DNA of 37,321 bases, from contig JAGWKK010000003.1 of NCBI GenBank assembly GCA_028865335.1, positions 1 to 37,321 on the forward strand, given 5' to 3'. Of this stretch, positions 29,288 through 36,914 are shown piece by piece (within the stretch, counting starts at the first letter, position 1; the number at the start of each line of letters is the position of its first letter). The stretch comes from Patescibacteria group bacterium. Lineage in GTDB: Bacteria; Patescibacteriota; Minisyncoccia; UBA6257; 02-FULL-45-10c. Below the pieces are notes generated by a model, which saw only the letters and a program-made list of their open reading frames with translations, ran no database searches and had not been told where the DNA came from. Both the position numbers and the translations under genes were made by a program.

Positions 29288-30178
29288 CTATTTGCTCTTG
29301 GATCGGTGGAAGAATGTCAGCATCGGACTCGCTACGAAGATGGACGAGTACGTACCTACGATGGTTCCCACCAGGATCATCAGCGTGAACCAGCTCAGGG
29401 AGGTGGCACCGAAGAGATACATGGCGATCAATACGAGAAAGAGCGTCAAGGAGGTGTTCACCGAGCGGGCGAAGGTCTGCCTCACGCTGGCGTTGATGAT
29501 CGGGCCGAGGTTCTCCTTATTCTTGGAAAGCAGCAGGTTCTCGCGGATGCGGTCGAAGACGACGATCGTATCATGGACCGAGAATCCCATGACCACCAGC
29601 AGCGCGACGATGAAGTTCGTATCGATCTCCACGCCGAATTTCCAGCCCCAGAACGCGAAGGCGCCGGCCGGAATCAAAGCGTCATGGAACAGGGTGATCA
29701 GGGTCGCCACGCCGTATTTCCAGGAACTGACCGGATAGGAAACTTTGCGGAACGCGAACGCCACATATAATGAAATGCCGAGCAGCACCAGCACGAACGC
29801 GATCAATGCGTTATTGCGCAGCTCGGATCCGATCGCCGGACCGATGCTCGCAAAGCTCATTTCCTGGAAGGAGCCGAACTGCTGATTCATCTGCGTCGCG
29901 ATGCTGGTGTGCAGGTCTTCGGTCATTTCCTTCGCGCGGATGGAAACCTCATTCGCTGTCGCGCCGGTGCGGACTGTGACATCCTGGGCGCCCTGGCTGG
30001 CCAGAAAACTCTGCAGGGAGTTCATATCCACCGGTTGCGTAAACTGAACCTGCCAGAGCGTGCCGCCGGCGAAATCGATCCCCTGTTTGTAACCGAAGCC
30101 GATCATGGAAGCGACTGCCGCGACCGTCAGGACCGTGGAGAGGCCGATGAAAACGAATTTGTATTTGATGACGTCCAT
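29288..30178 (-). CDS. secF: Protein translocase subunit SecF
   Basis: 296 residues, the partner of SecD. Together they use ion flow to pull exported proteins through SecYEG. Six membrane segments: one at the N-terminus (FIGLSTVLTVAAVASMIGF), a periplasmic domain starting QGIDFAGGTLWQVQF, then five segments. GFSVHDTIVVFDRIREN and VRQTFARSVNTSLTLFLV are the SecF signature blocks. The start lies four bases after the secD stop with an AGAGG upstream, so the pair is one operon. Length is standard. Confidence 0.96.
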   Translation of the reverse strand: MDVIKYKFVFIGLSTVLTVAAVASMIGFGYKQGIDFAGGTLWQVQFTQPVDMNSLQSFLASQGAQDVTVRTGATANEVSIRAKEMTEDLHTSIATQMNQQFGSFQEMSFASIGPAIGSELRNNALIAFVLVLLGISLYVAFAFRKVSYPVSSWKYGVATLITLFHDALIPAGAFAFWGWKFGVEIDTNFIVALLVVMGFSVHDTIVVFDRIRENLLLSKNKENLGPIINASVRQTFARSVNTSLTLFLVLIAMYLFGATSLSWFTLMILVGTIVGTYSSIFVASPMLTFFHRSKSK

Positions 30179-30182
30179 AATG

Positions 30183-31460
30183 TTATTTGTCCTCTTTAGG
30201 TTTCGGATTCCTCATAAAGACCTTCAACAGCGTCCGGGTCACCGTGATGGCGCTGAACATACTGATCACGACACCCATCAACAGGGTCAGAGCGAAACCT
30301 TTGACGAAGCTGGAGGTGAAGTAGAACAGGATGATGGAAGTCAGGATGGTCGTGAAGTTCGAATCGCGGATGGATGTCCAGGCGCGTTCAAAGCCCGCGT
30401 CGATAGCCGCCATCTTCGGCAATCCCCGCTTCAATTCCTCCTTCGTACGCTCAAAGATAAGCACGTTCGCGTCCACAGCCATGCCGATGGAAAGGATGAA
30501 ACCGGCGATACCGGCAAGTGACATCGTCACCGAGAACAGCTTGAACGCCGCCATCGCGAACACGATATACATCGCCAACGCGATCACCGCGAAGATGCCG
30601 AGTACATGATAGTAGAGAACCATGAAAAGCATGACCGCGAGCGTTCCCCAGAGGCCCGCCTGCAGCATCTTATTGAAAGAGTCCTGGCCGAGCGCCGCGC
30701 CGATGGTCTGCTGGTTCACCAGCGTGATCGGAGCCGGCAACGCGCCTGCGTTGAACCGCTGTACGAGCTGCTGCGCTTCCTGCAACGTGAAGTTGCCGGT
30801 GATCTGCGCCTTACCGCTTGTGATCGCCTCCCGGACCGTCGGGGCGGTCAACAGGTTACCGTCCAGAAAGATGGCAAGCGGCTTGCCCACGTTGCGCTGG
30901 GTGATGTCGCTGAAAAGTTTGGCGCCGTCGCCCGTGAATTCAAGCGCGATCTGCGGCGCATTGGTCACGCTGTCGAACGTCAGCTGTGCGTCCTTCACGT
31001 AGCGGCCGTTCAATTCGGTCGGCTTGAAGCGGACTCCTATATCGGTTGTCGTCGCCTGTGCTGACGGCGCGGCGGAATCATCCACTTCGCCGAACATCAG
31101 GAACGGCGTTTCGCCGATCAGCTGGATCGCCTGATGCACATCTTTCACGCCGGCAAGTTCCACCAATAAGCGATAGGAATCGCCCGTGCGCAGCGTCACC
31201 ACATTCGGTTCGCTGACGCCGAAAAGGTTCACGCGTTTTTCAATGACATCGCGCAATCCTGCCATGACCGAATCACGATCCGTGACCGCGACGTTGGTCA
31301 TATCCACCTGATAGATCAGCTGAGTGCCGCCCACCAGATCGAGGCCCAATTTCCACGGCAGATAGGTCTTCGCGAAGTTCCCCTGCGGATAGACAAAAAC
31401 CCCGCACACTACCGCGAGAAGGACTGTTGCCGCCAAAAGCATTGCATATTTCGCACGCAT
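30183..31460 (-). CDS. secD: Protein translocase subunit SecD
   Basis: 425 residues, shorter than the 500-600 of many bacteria. N-terminal membrane segment, then LGLDLVGGTQLIYQVD (the SecD-family entry motif), a compact P1 domain (RVNLFGVSEPNVV, YRLLVELAGVKD), and six further segments with GIAGFILSIGMAVDANVLIFERTKEEL, the conserved SecD block. VTRTLLKVFMRNPKPKEDK ends it. The exported proteins in this window (two proteases excepted) would be clients. A TATAGA box lies close to the ATG; no Shine-Dalgarno is clear. Confidence 0.96.
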   Translation of the reverse strand: MRAKYAMLLAATVLLAVVCGVFVYPQGNFAKTYLPWKLGLDLVGGTQLIYQVDMTNVAVTDRDSVMAGLRDVIEKRVNLFGVSEPNVVTLRTGDSYRLLVELAGVKDVHQAIQLIGETPFLMFGEVDDSAAPSAQATTTDIGVRFKPTELNGRYVKDAQLTFDSVTNAPQIALEFTGDGAKLFSDITQRNVGKPLAIFLDGNLLTAPTVREAITSGKAQITGNFTLQEAQQLVQRFNAGALPAPITLVNQQTIGAALGQDSFNKMLQAGLWGTLAVMLFMVLYYHVLGIFAVIALAMYIVFAMAAFKLFSVTMSLAGIAGFILSIGMAVDANVLIFERTKEELKRGLPKMAAIDAGFERAWTSIRDSNFTTILTSIILFYFTSSFVKGFALTLLMGVVISMFSAITVTRTLLKVFMRNPKPKEDK

Positions 31461-31488
31461 GAAATCTATACTACTCTTTCTTTAAAAA

Positions 31489-32127
31489 TTATTCAACCGT
31501 CACGCTCCGGATAACCGCATCCACCGTCGGATGGTCGTTCTGGTTGCGCGGCAAGTTCACGATCTGATCGACGACATCCATGCCGCTCAGCACGTGTCCG
31601 AAGATCGTATAATTGTGCGGCAGCGCCTGATCAGCCTGCATGATGAAGAACTGGCTGCCGTTCGTGTTCGGACCGGCGTTCGCCATCGCGAGCGTCCCGC
31701 GGGTATAGCCCTGCTGATACGACGGCGTCTGCGGATTCAGTTCATCGGCGAATGTATAGCCGGGCCCGCCCATGCCGTCATTGGACCAATCGTTGTCTTT
31801 GCTGTTCGGATCGCCGCCCTGGATCATGAATCCCGGAATCACCCGATGGAACTTGGTACCGTCATAGAATCCTTTCTGCGTCAGCGTCAGGAAATTCTGC
31901 ACCGTCTTCGGCGCATCCTTCGGATAGAGTTCCAACTGAATATTACCGAAGCTGGTCTTCATCAGTATCACCGGATCGCCCGCAATCTGCGGCGTCGCGG
32001 TCGCCACAACTTCCTGCGCCGCCACCGTCGGTGTCGCAGCCGCATGACGCGTCAGATAATACGCTCCGGCGAAAAAGCCGACCAATACCACCGCCACCAC
32101 CAGCCCCCGAATAATGTCTGTAGTCAT
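31489..32127 (-). CDS. Membrane-anchored cyclophilin-type peptidyl-prolyl isomerase
   Basis: 212 residues from the start at 32127. An N-terminal membrane anchor (GLVVAVVLVGFFAGAYYL) and a short linker rich in Ala/Thr precede a cyclophilin domain: FHRVIPGFMIQGGDP (catalytic Arg and the GGD loop), GTLAMANAGPNTNGSQFFIM and FGHVLSGMDVVDQI. It should speed proline isomerisation of exported proteins, fitting its place next to secDF. The upstream 12-codon extension lies in the repeat element and is unlikely to be translated. It has no Shine-Dalgarno; ATTCACTACGTGGT precedes the ATG, the motif shared with bL28 and the ATPase partner gene. Confidence 0.92.
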   Translation of the reverse strand: MTTDIIRGLVVAVVLVGFFAGAYYLTRHAAATPTVAAQEVVATATPQIAGDPVILMKTSFGNIQLELYPKDAPKTVQNFLTLTQKGFYDGTKFHRVIPGFMIQGGDPNSKDNDWSNDGMGGPGYTFADELNPQTPSYQQGYTRGTLAMANAGPNTNGSQFFIMQADQALPHNYTIFGHVLSGMDVVDQIVNLPRNQNDHPTVDAVIRSVTVE

Positions 32128-32275
32128 ACCACGTAGTGAATCTGCGGGGTGTATCCGCAGCATTTAATGTTTATATTTAAATTTCTTAAACTTCTTCGTT
32201 ATAGCCAAACTTGGCATCGCCTGATAGTTTCACTGCGGATACATTAAATGCCAACCGCAGATCTACTACATGGCA
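32128..32275. repeat. GTAGT-type inverted-repeat element 3 (REPIN-like)
   Basis: Arms 32128-32169 and 32242-32275 are imperfect inverted copies (CATGTAGT.GATCTGCGG type), with a local CTGCGG/CCGCAG hairpin (32142-32160) in the left arm. One arm carries CTACTAC, the other CACTAC. The element abuts the cyclophilin ATG. The loop contains A/T-rich sequence with a TATAAC box (32208-32213) towards the cyclophilin gene. Confidence 0.65.
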
Positions 32276-32280
32276 TATAA

Positions 32281-32310
32281 AAATAAAAATAACTCCTCGG
32301 CGGAGTTATT
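32281..32310 (-). terminator. Intrinsic terminator
   Basis: AATAACTCC and GGAGTTATT arms, then TTTTATTTTT on the minus strand, after the Nfu-N-like gene. Confidence 0.8.
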
Positions 32311-32320
32311 GCAAGTGCGA

Positions 32321-32731
32321 TTATTCTTTGGGCGGCTCTTCTGATCTCTTGCCGATATCATTGATGAGGCTGTTGCCCGATATCTGCGCGAGAAGGTAAC
32401 CCTTGATTGCGACAACAACCCTCCTTTCCACGCCATCCTTGCCGTCCCAGTCAAATGCGGTCCCGATAGTCACATACACCTGATATCTGTCCGATTCAAT
32501 GAACTGGACGCCCTCGACTGCATACAGAATCCGCACAAGATCGAATCCGTTAACGACAAGATCGTGTCGTACCGTCATTTCACCTTCGAAGTCTTCCACG
32601 AAAGGCGTTCCCGTGTAATCGTATTTCACAAACCACTTGGAAACGAGCGTGCGGATGCCGAACTCTCTGGTATCAGAGTTCGTACTTGCGGAAACCACAA
32701 TTCGCAATCGGGGATCTCTTTTCTTCGCCAT
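32321..32731 (-). CDS. Small protein resembling the Nfu N-terminal domain
   Basis: 136 residues. The middle part (LVRILYAVEGVQFIESDRYQ, then VTIGTAFDWDGKDGVERRVV) follows the pattern of the Nfu/NifU-like N-terminal domain (LxxxLFxIxGVxxVxxxxxFxTVTKxxxxDWxxLxxxV). The start (STNSDTREF) parallels the TPNPxTLKF of that family. The redox-active CxxC half of Nfu is missing. It may be a stand-alone scaffold or simply an unrelated alpha/beta protein. GAGGTG lies 6 nt before the ATG, and the gene has its own terminator, in the style of the small-gene group. Confidence 0.5.
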   Translation of the reverse strand: MAKKRDPRLRIVVSASTNSDTREFGIRTLVSKWFVKYDYTGTPFVEDFEGEMTVRHDLVVNGFDLVRILYAVEGVQFIESDRYQVYVTIGTAFDWDGKDGVERRVVVAIKGYLLAQISGNSLINDIGKRSEEPPKE

Positions 32732-32796
32732 GCGGACACCTCATGTGCGATGTTCTATCATCACTATAAGCTTCTCCTCGCCGCAAATGCAATGGC

Positions 32797-33309
32797 CTAT
32801 GCCGCAACTGCGGATTCCATTCCGCGCTCCGCCCGCTGGATATAGCGGTATTCATGCCATACGAGTCCGATCAGAATCACGTCAAAAACGGTCAGCACCA
32901 CCAGGCCGAGCGAGTAGCCGTACGTGAGCCGGTACAACTGATATATAATGAAGCCTGCCAAAAACGCGATGGATGCCGGATACGCCCACATGCGCTTCTG
33001 CAGCAATCCCACCACCAGAAGAATCTTGACCACGCCGTGGGAAAGCAGGTACAGCGACGCGAAGAAATCCAGCTGAGCCGAAGAATGCGCAAGCGCGTCA
33101 TGGATCGCGTTCGCGATCACGTCATGGGGATCCCCCACCAGCTCGTGCTGGGTCAGCACTCCCAGAAGCGTGTTCCCCGACGATCCGAACGACCACAACA
33201 AAACTCCGCCGAGCGTTTCCAAAAAACCGTCGATCCCCTTGATCCATACACCGACATCAAAAACGAGATGGATATATTTCTCCGGAACCCAATCCTCCAG
33301 ATGGCGCAT
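32797..33309 (-). CDS. DUF2127-type membrane protein
   Basis: 170 residues with four hydrophobic segments. Elements typical of DUF2127 are visible: VFDVGVWIKGIDGFLETLGGVLL near the start, LYLLSHGVVKILLVVGLLQKRMWAYP in the middle, and YGYSLGLVVLTVFDVILIGLVWHEY at the end. Function unknown; the charged residues inside helices hint at transport or channel activity, which is only a guess. TATTAT with TGA before it (33318-33326) ends 8 nt before the ATG at 33309, with no Shine-Dalgarno: probable leaderless start. Confidence 0.8.
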   Translation of the reverse strand: MRHLEDWVPEKYIHLVFDVGVWIKGIDGFLETLGGVLLWSFGSSGNTLLGVLTQHELVGDPHDVIANAIHDALAHSSAQLDFFASLYLLSHGVVKILLVVGLLQKRMWAYPASIAFLAGFIIYQLYRLTYGYSLGLVVLTVFDVILIGLVWHEYRYIQRAERGMESAVAA

Positions 33310-33334
33310 ATGTCTTCATAATATCAGAAAAATC

Positions 33335-33363
33335 TTGCCAATGTGGTAATGTTATAGTATTAT
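33335..33363 (+). promoter_or_regulatory. Promoter of tRNA-Lys
   Basis: TTGCCA (33335-33340), 17-base spacer, TATTAT (33358-33363). Transcription would begin two to three bases before the mature tRNA. Confidence 0.7.
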
Positions 33364-33372
33364 CTCAAGATT

Positions 33373-33443
33373 GCCTCCATAGCTTAATGGTAAAGCAGTT
33401 GCCTTTTAAGCAATTGACCTTGGTTCGATTCCAAGTGGAGGCA
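33373..33443 (+). tRNA. tRNA-Lys (anticodon TTT)
   Basis: 71-nt cloverleaf. Acceptor GCCTCCA/TGGAGGC, D arm GCTT..AAGC, anticodon stem GTTGC/GCAAT with loop CTTTTAA (anticodon TTT), four-base variable loop, T arm CTTGG/CCAAG with TTCGATT, discriminator A. CCA is not encoded. This tRNA is a substrate of MnmA, encoded in the same window. Only 26 bases separate it from the next gene. Confidence 0.96.
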
Positions 33444-33469
33444 CATAAGGCACCTACTAAATAGGAAGG

Positions 33470-35233
33470 ATGAATCTCTCGGCTCGTAACAAACTCCTGA
33501 TCGGAACGCTGATCATACTGGTATCTGTCGGCGGATTTTTGCGCCTCAAGGACCTCGCCCGCCAGGATATGCAGACCGATGATGCGACCTATTCCTTCCG
33601 GGCCATCGGTTATTTCGATTACATAGCGTCGGAAAACAAGCAGTCCACGCCGGTCACCTGGTTCGCGGAACCGCAATGGTGGCAGTCGCTTTCATTCCAT
33701 GACGCTCCGCCGTTGGTATTCGCAACGCAGTGGGCCTTTTTCCATATCGGCGGCGATTCCGCATTCATGGCGCGCCTCCCCTTCGCTCTCACGGGCATCG
33801 CTTCCATTATAAGCATGTTCCTGCTCGGCCAGGCATTCGGAGATACCGCTGTCGGCCTCGTAGCCGCCGGCGCACTGGCGATCATGAATTACCACGTGTG
33901 GATTTCGCGGATCGGCTATCTGGAATCCTTCCTGGTTCTCTGGATCATCCTCGCGCTCTATTTTTTCCTGCGGGCGCGGGATAAGGAAAACAATTATTTC
34001 GGCTGGGCGGCGATGCTGGCATGCGGCATGCTCACCAAATACTCATTCCTGTTTCTGTTCCCGGTATTCGCAGTGCCGCTTTTCTGGTGGCGGCGGAAGG
34101 CATGGAAGCGGAGTAAATTCGTCGGCGCACTCGCCGTCTTCTTCGTCCTCATTTCTCCGATACTCATCTATAATGTCATGATGTTCCAAACGCGCGGCCA
34201 TTTTGACGCGGCGCTTTCCACGCTCGTCGGCATGCATCCCGCCGACTTCGTCGGACTTACCCGCACCGCCGGCAGCGTGACGAATGCATTCGCGGCGCTT
34301 CCCGCCATCGCGGGTACGATCGCCGAAAATACGAGCCTGGGATTTCTGGCGCTCATCCTGCTGTGTATGATCATTGTGGCTGTCCGGGATTATCGGGACT
34401 ACCGAGAGAAAAAAGATCTGGAACGTCCGTATCTCCTCTGGAGCGGACTGCTCTGGGCCGTGCTTGCGCTTACGGTGATGGGTATGTCGGACAGATTCGG
34501 AACCATCATCATCCCCTTCCTCGCCCTCGTAACGGGTATCGGAGTCATGACGGCGTGGAACGGACTTGCGGGGTGGCGGAGAAAGATATTCATCATCCTG
34601 GTCGCGCTTGCGGCGGCGGGAGAGCTGTTCTACACCGTCCAGACACAACTGATGCTCTATCCGATTGTGACCAACAGCTTCTTCCTTTCGGCAAACCGTC
34701 CGTCATTCCAGGGATATGCCGAACTGGAAAACTACGTGCAGGATTTCTATGCCCGGTTCCCGGATCCGTCGTACGTGGTCTTCACCAAGACACCACAGAT
34801 CTTCGCCTACCAGGCGAAAATCATAAACGACATCTACGACAGCGGCGTTGATAAGCCGCAGCAGACCCACTTGCTGATATTTGATGACCGGATGGATTGG
34901 TTCGCAACACTGTGGACTTTTGAAAAGCGGCGGCTCTACGACGTCGCGACCATCCCGTCCATCGGCCAGTTCATCAGCGGCGTCAGTACCGGCGGCGCAC
35001 AGCAATTCGCACACTACGGCTTCACGGACGTCACCATTATCGCAGGTGAAAATGACGCCTACCCCGCGACCGACTCCTTCCGGCCGATTCACGACTTTGT
35101 GGCAAATCTCGCCGCAACGCAGGCACCGGTAGACAAAATCACAAATCCTTACGGCAAGACCGTCTTCAACGTGTACACCCTCCCCCTCACCGATGCCGCG
35201 CTGAAACCGCTTCTTGCCGAACCGGCAAAATAA
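33470..35233 (+). CDS. Membrane glycosyltransferase, GT39/ArnT-like (paralogue 2)
   Basis: 587 residues, same layout as the gene at 14423-16111. An N-terminal anchor, an acidic pair in the first external loop (QTDDATYSFRAIGYFDYI), about ten membrane segments, and a soluble C-terminal domain with DRMDWFATLWTFEKRRLYD. Long stretches are nearly identical to paralogue 1 (QSTPVTWF, EPQWWQSLSFHDAPPLVFA, RGHFDAALSTLVG). The expected reaction is transfer of a sugar from a polyprenyl-phosphate carrier to an external acceptor. AGGAAGG stands very close to the ATG. It may be read through from tRNA-Lys because no terminator is seen between them. Confidence 0.82.
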   Translation: MNLSARNKLLIGTLIILVSVGGFLRLKDLARQDMQTDDATYSFRAIGYFDYIASENKQSTPVTWFAEPQWWQSLSFHDAPPLVFATQWAFFHIGGDSAFMARLPFALTGIASIISMFLLGQAFGDTAVGLVAAGALAIMNYHVWISRIGYLESFLVLWIILALYFFLRARDKENNYFGWAAMLACGMLTKYSFLFLFPVFAVPLFWWRRKAWKRSKFVGALAVFFVLISPILIYNVMMFQTRGHFDAALSTLVGMHPADFVGLTRTAGSVTNAFAALPAIAGTIAENTSLGFLALILLCMIIVAVRDYRDYREKKDLERPYLLWSGLLWAVLALTVMGMSDRFGTIIIPFLALVTGIGVMTAWNGLAGWRRKIFIILVALAAAGELFYTVQTQLMLYPIVTNSFFLSANRPSFQGYAELENYVQDFYARFPDPSYVVFTKTPQIFAYQAKIINDIYDSGVDKPQQTHLLIFDDRMDWFATLWTFEKRRLYDVATIPSIGQFISGVSTGGAQQFAHYGFTDVTIIAGENDAYPATDSFRPIHDFVANLAATQAPVDKITNPYGKTVFNVYTLPLTDAALKPLLAEPAK

Positions 35234-35265
35234 GGCGGAAAATGAAAGACCCGATCCGGAGCTTG

Positions 35266-35274
35266 TGGTAAACT
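35266..35274 (+). promoter_or_regulatory. Extended -10 promoter of the histidine kinase
   Basis: TGGTAAACT ends 6 nt before the ATG at 35281; no Shine-Dalgarno. Confidence 0.5.
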
Positions 35275-35280
35275 GAACAT

Positions 35281-36888
35281 ATGGCTGGCATTTTGGCATC
35301 GGTCGGAGCGCTCTTCGGCGGCGGAAGGATATCCCGCAAGGATTTTTTCGCGCACGCATTCAAGACACTCCGGAAATCGCTCAACGACAGCTCGACCAAC
35401 CAGGACTACCTCGCTGCCGAAAAAGTCATCGCTCAGCCGCTGACCAGCGAATCCGAAACCGAGCAATTGCTGATCCAGCTGTATCTCAAACTGGAAAAAT
35501 ACATCAGCGAGACCCAGGAGGGACGCCGCGTTCCCAAAGAAACGCTCCGCGAAAACATCCGCCGCTCCTGCAATCCCGAACTGGCCGCGGGCGACTTCCC
35601 GCTCCTTTTCCTGCCGCCGACCCACGCCGCCGTCCGTCTTTTTGAAAGCTACACCCAGGAAATCCTTGACCGACTCGGCCACACCTGGCAGCCGGCGGAG
35701 ATGCTCCGCTATTTCGAGCAGCTGAATCCCGCGCTTGCCACGCTGAAGGCGAAAGATCTCGACCACATCGATTGGCTTGATTTTGAACAGCAGGTCGCCC
35801 GCTCCCAGCCAAAACCTGACGAGAATTTCCGTACAATGAAGCAGATCTTCAGCGGAGCGATCGCCCAGCTCCTGGAGCTGAGCAAGAGCAACTTTGAAGC
35901 GCTGCGTGCCGAACGCGTCTTCAGCGACGCCTACGATCTCATGAAACGCCGCTTCGGATTTCTGGACAATGTCGCGGCGATTCTGGACATCATCCCGGCG
36001 TCCATCATGAAGCAGGAACACATGGAAAGCCTGCCGAAAGAAACGCTCATCAATGAATTGCGCAAACGGAACGAGGACCTGGAGTTCGCACTGACCCAGC
36101 TGAAAGAAGAAAAAGGAAATCTGGAAACCGAACATGCGAAGCTCGCCGAGGCGCTGCAGAATCTTCAGGCATTGGACAAGGCGAAGGGAGATTTCATCAA
36201 CGTCATATCGCACCAGTTCCGCACGCCGCTCTCCGCGATCCGCTGGAACAACGACTTGCTGATGGAGACCAGCGCCGATATCAAACCGCCGGAAACCAGC
36301 GAGCAGATGCTTACCGCCGAAAAAGCGATCTTCGTGAAAGCCGTCTTCCTCATCAACATCCTGGACGACATCTATGACGTGCTCGCCATCGAAGGCAAGC
36401 AGGTCGCACTGGAATACCGTCCGTCACTGGTCTGGGAGCTCGTGGATGACGCTGTCGGCTCGATCAAAGACGAAGCGAAGGTCAAGAATATCCAGATCGC
36501 ATTCAATCGTGACCAGTCGCAGATCAAAACCATCCAGCTCGATCCGCAGAAGATCAAGCGCGTCTTCCTCATTCTCCTCCGCAACGCGGTCAACTACTCC
36601 TCTGCGGGAAATACGGTGACCATTTCCATCACGCCGACCACGCTCAATAACGAACCGGCAGTCGCCTGCTCCATCCGGGACACCGGCATCGGCATCTCGC
36701 CGGAAGACCAGGCGAAACTGTTCACCAAATTCTTCCGCGCGAAAAACGCCATCGCCGCCGTTGCGGACGGCGCAGGCCTGGGATTGTATCTCGTCAAGAA
36801 TTTCGTGGAAGCCCACCGCGGCACCGTTACCGTAGCCTCCGAACTCGGCAAAGGCAGCACCTTCACCGTCACCATCCCGGAAAAATAA
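35281..36888 (+). CDS. Soluble sensor histidine kinase, orphan
   Basis: 535 residues without membrane segments. The first 250 residues are helical and not assignable to a known sensor domain. A coiled coil (about 255-300, LRKRNEDLEFALTQLKEEKG) leads into HisKA with the phospho-acceptor in VISHQFRTPLSAI (H311). An HATPase follows with N box LLRNAVNYS (N435), G1 DTGIGIS (467) and G2 GAGLGLYLV (497). It should autophosphorylate and pass phosphate to a response regulator, but none is encoded nearby. The cytoplasmic location suggests an internal signal. Predicted leaderless start. Confidence 0.9.
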   Translation: MAGILASVGALFGGGRISRKDFFAHAFKTLRKSLNDSSTNQDYLAAEKVIAQPLTSESETEQLLIQLYLKLEKYISETQEGRRVPKETLRENIRRSCNPELAAGDFPLLFLPPTHAAVRLFESYTQEILDRLGHTWQPAEMLRYFEQLNPALATLKAKDLDHIDWLDFEQQVARSQPKPDENFRTMKQIFSGAIAQLLELSKSNFEALRAERVFSDAYDLMKRRFGFLDNVAAILDIIPASIMKQEHMESLPKETLINELRKRNEDLEFALTQLKEEKGNLETEHAKLAEALQNLQALDKAKGDFINVISHQFRTPLSAIRWNNDLLMETSADIKPPETSEQMLTAEKAIFVKAVFLINILDDIYDVLAIEGKQVALEYRPSLVWELVDDAVGSIKDEAKVKNIQIAFNRDQSQIKTIQLDPQKIKRVFLILLRNAVNYSSAGNTVTISITPTTLNNEPAVACSIRDTGIGISPEDQAKLFTKFFRAKNAIAAVADGAGLGLYLVKNFVEAHRGTVTVASELGKGSTFTVTIPEK

Positions 36889-36911
36889 AAATCCCGATAA
36901 GGGATTTTTTG
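36889..36911 (+). terminator. Terminator after the histidine kinase
   Basis: ATCCC, GATAA, GGGAT then TTTTTT. Also usable on the minus strand for the convergent gene. Confidence 0.75.
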
Positions 36912-36914
36912 AAA

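Noticed and set aside
29140-29388. A short frame in the loop of the third GTCAAC hairpin
   Set aside because: It reads through the second hairpin arm and the secF terminator; no Shine-Dalgarno.
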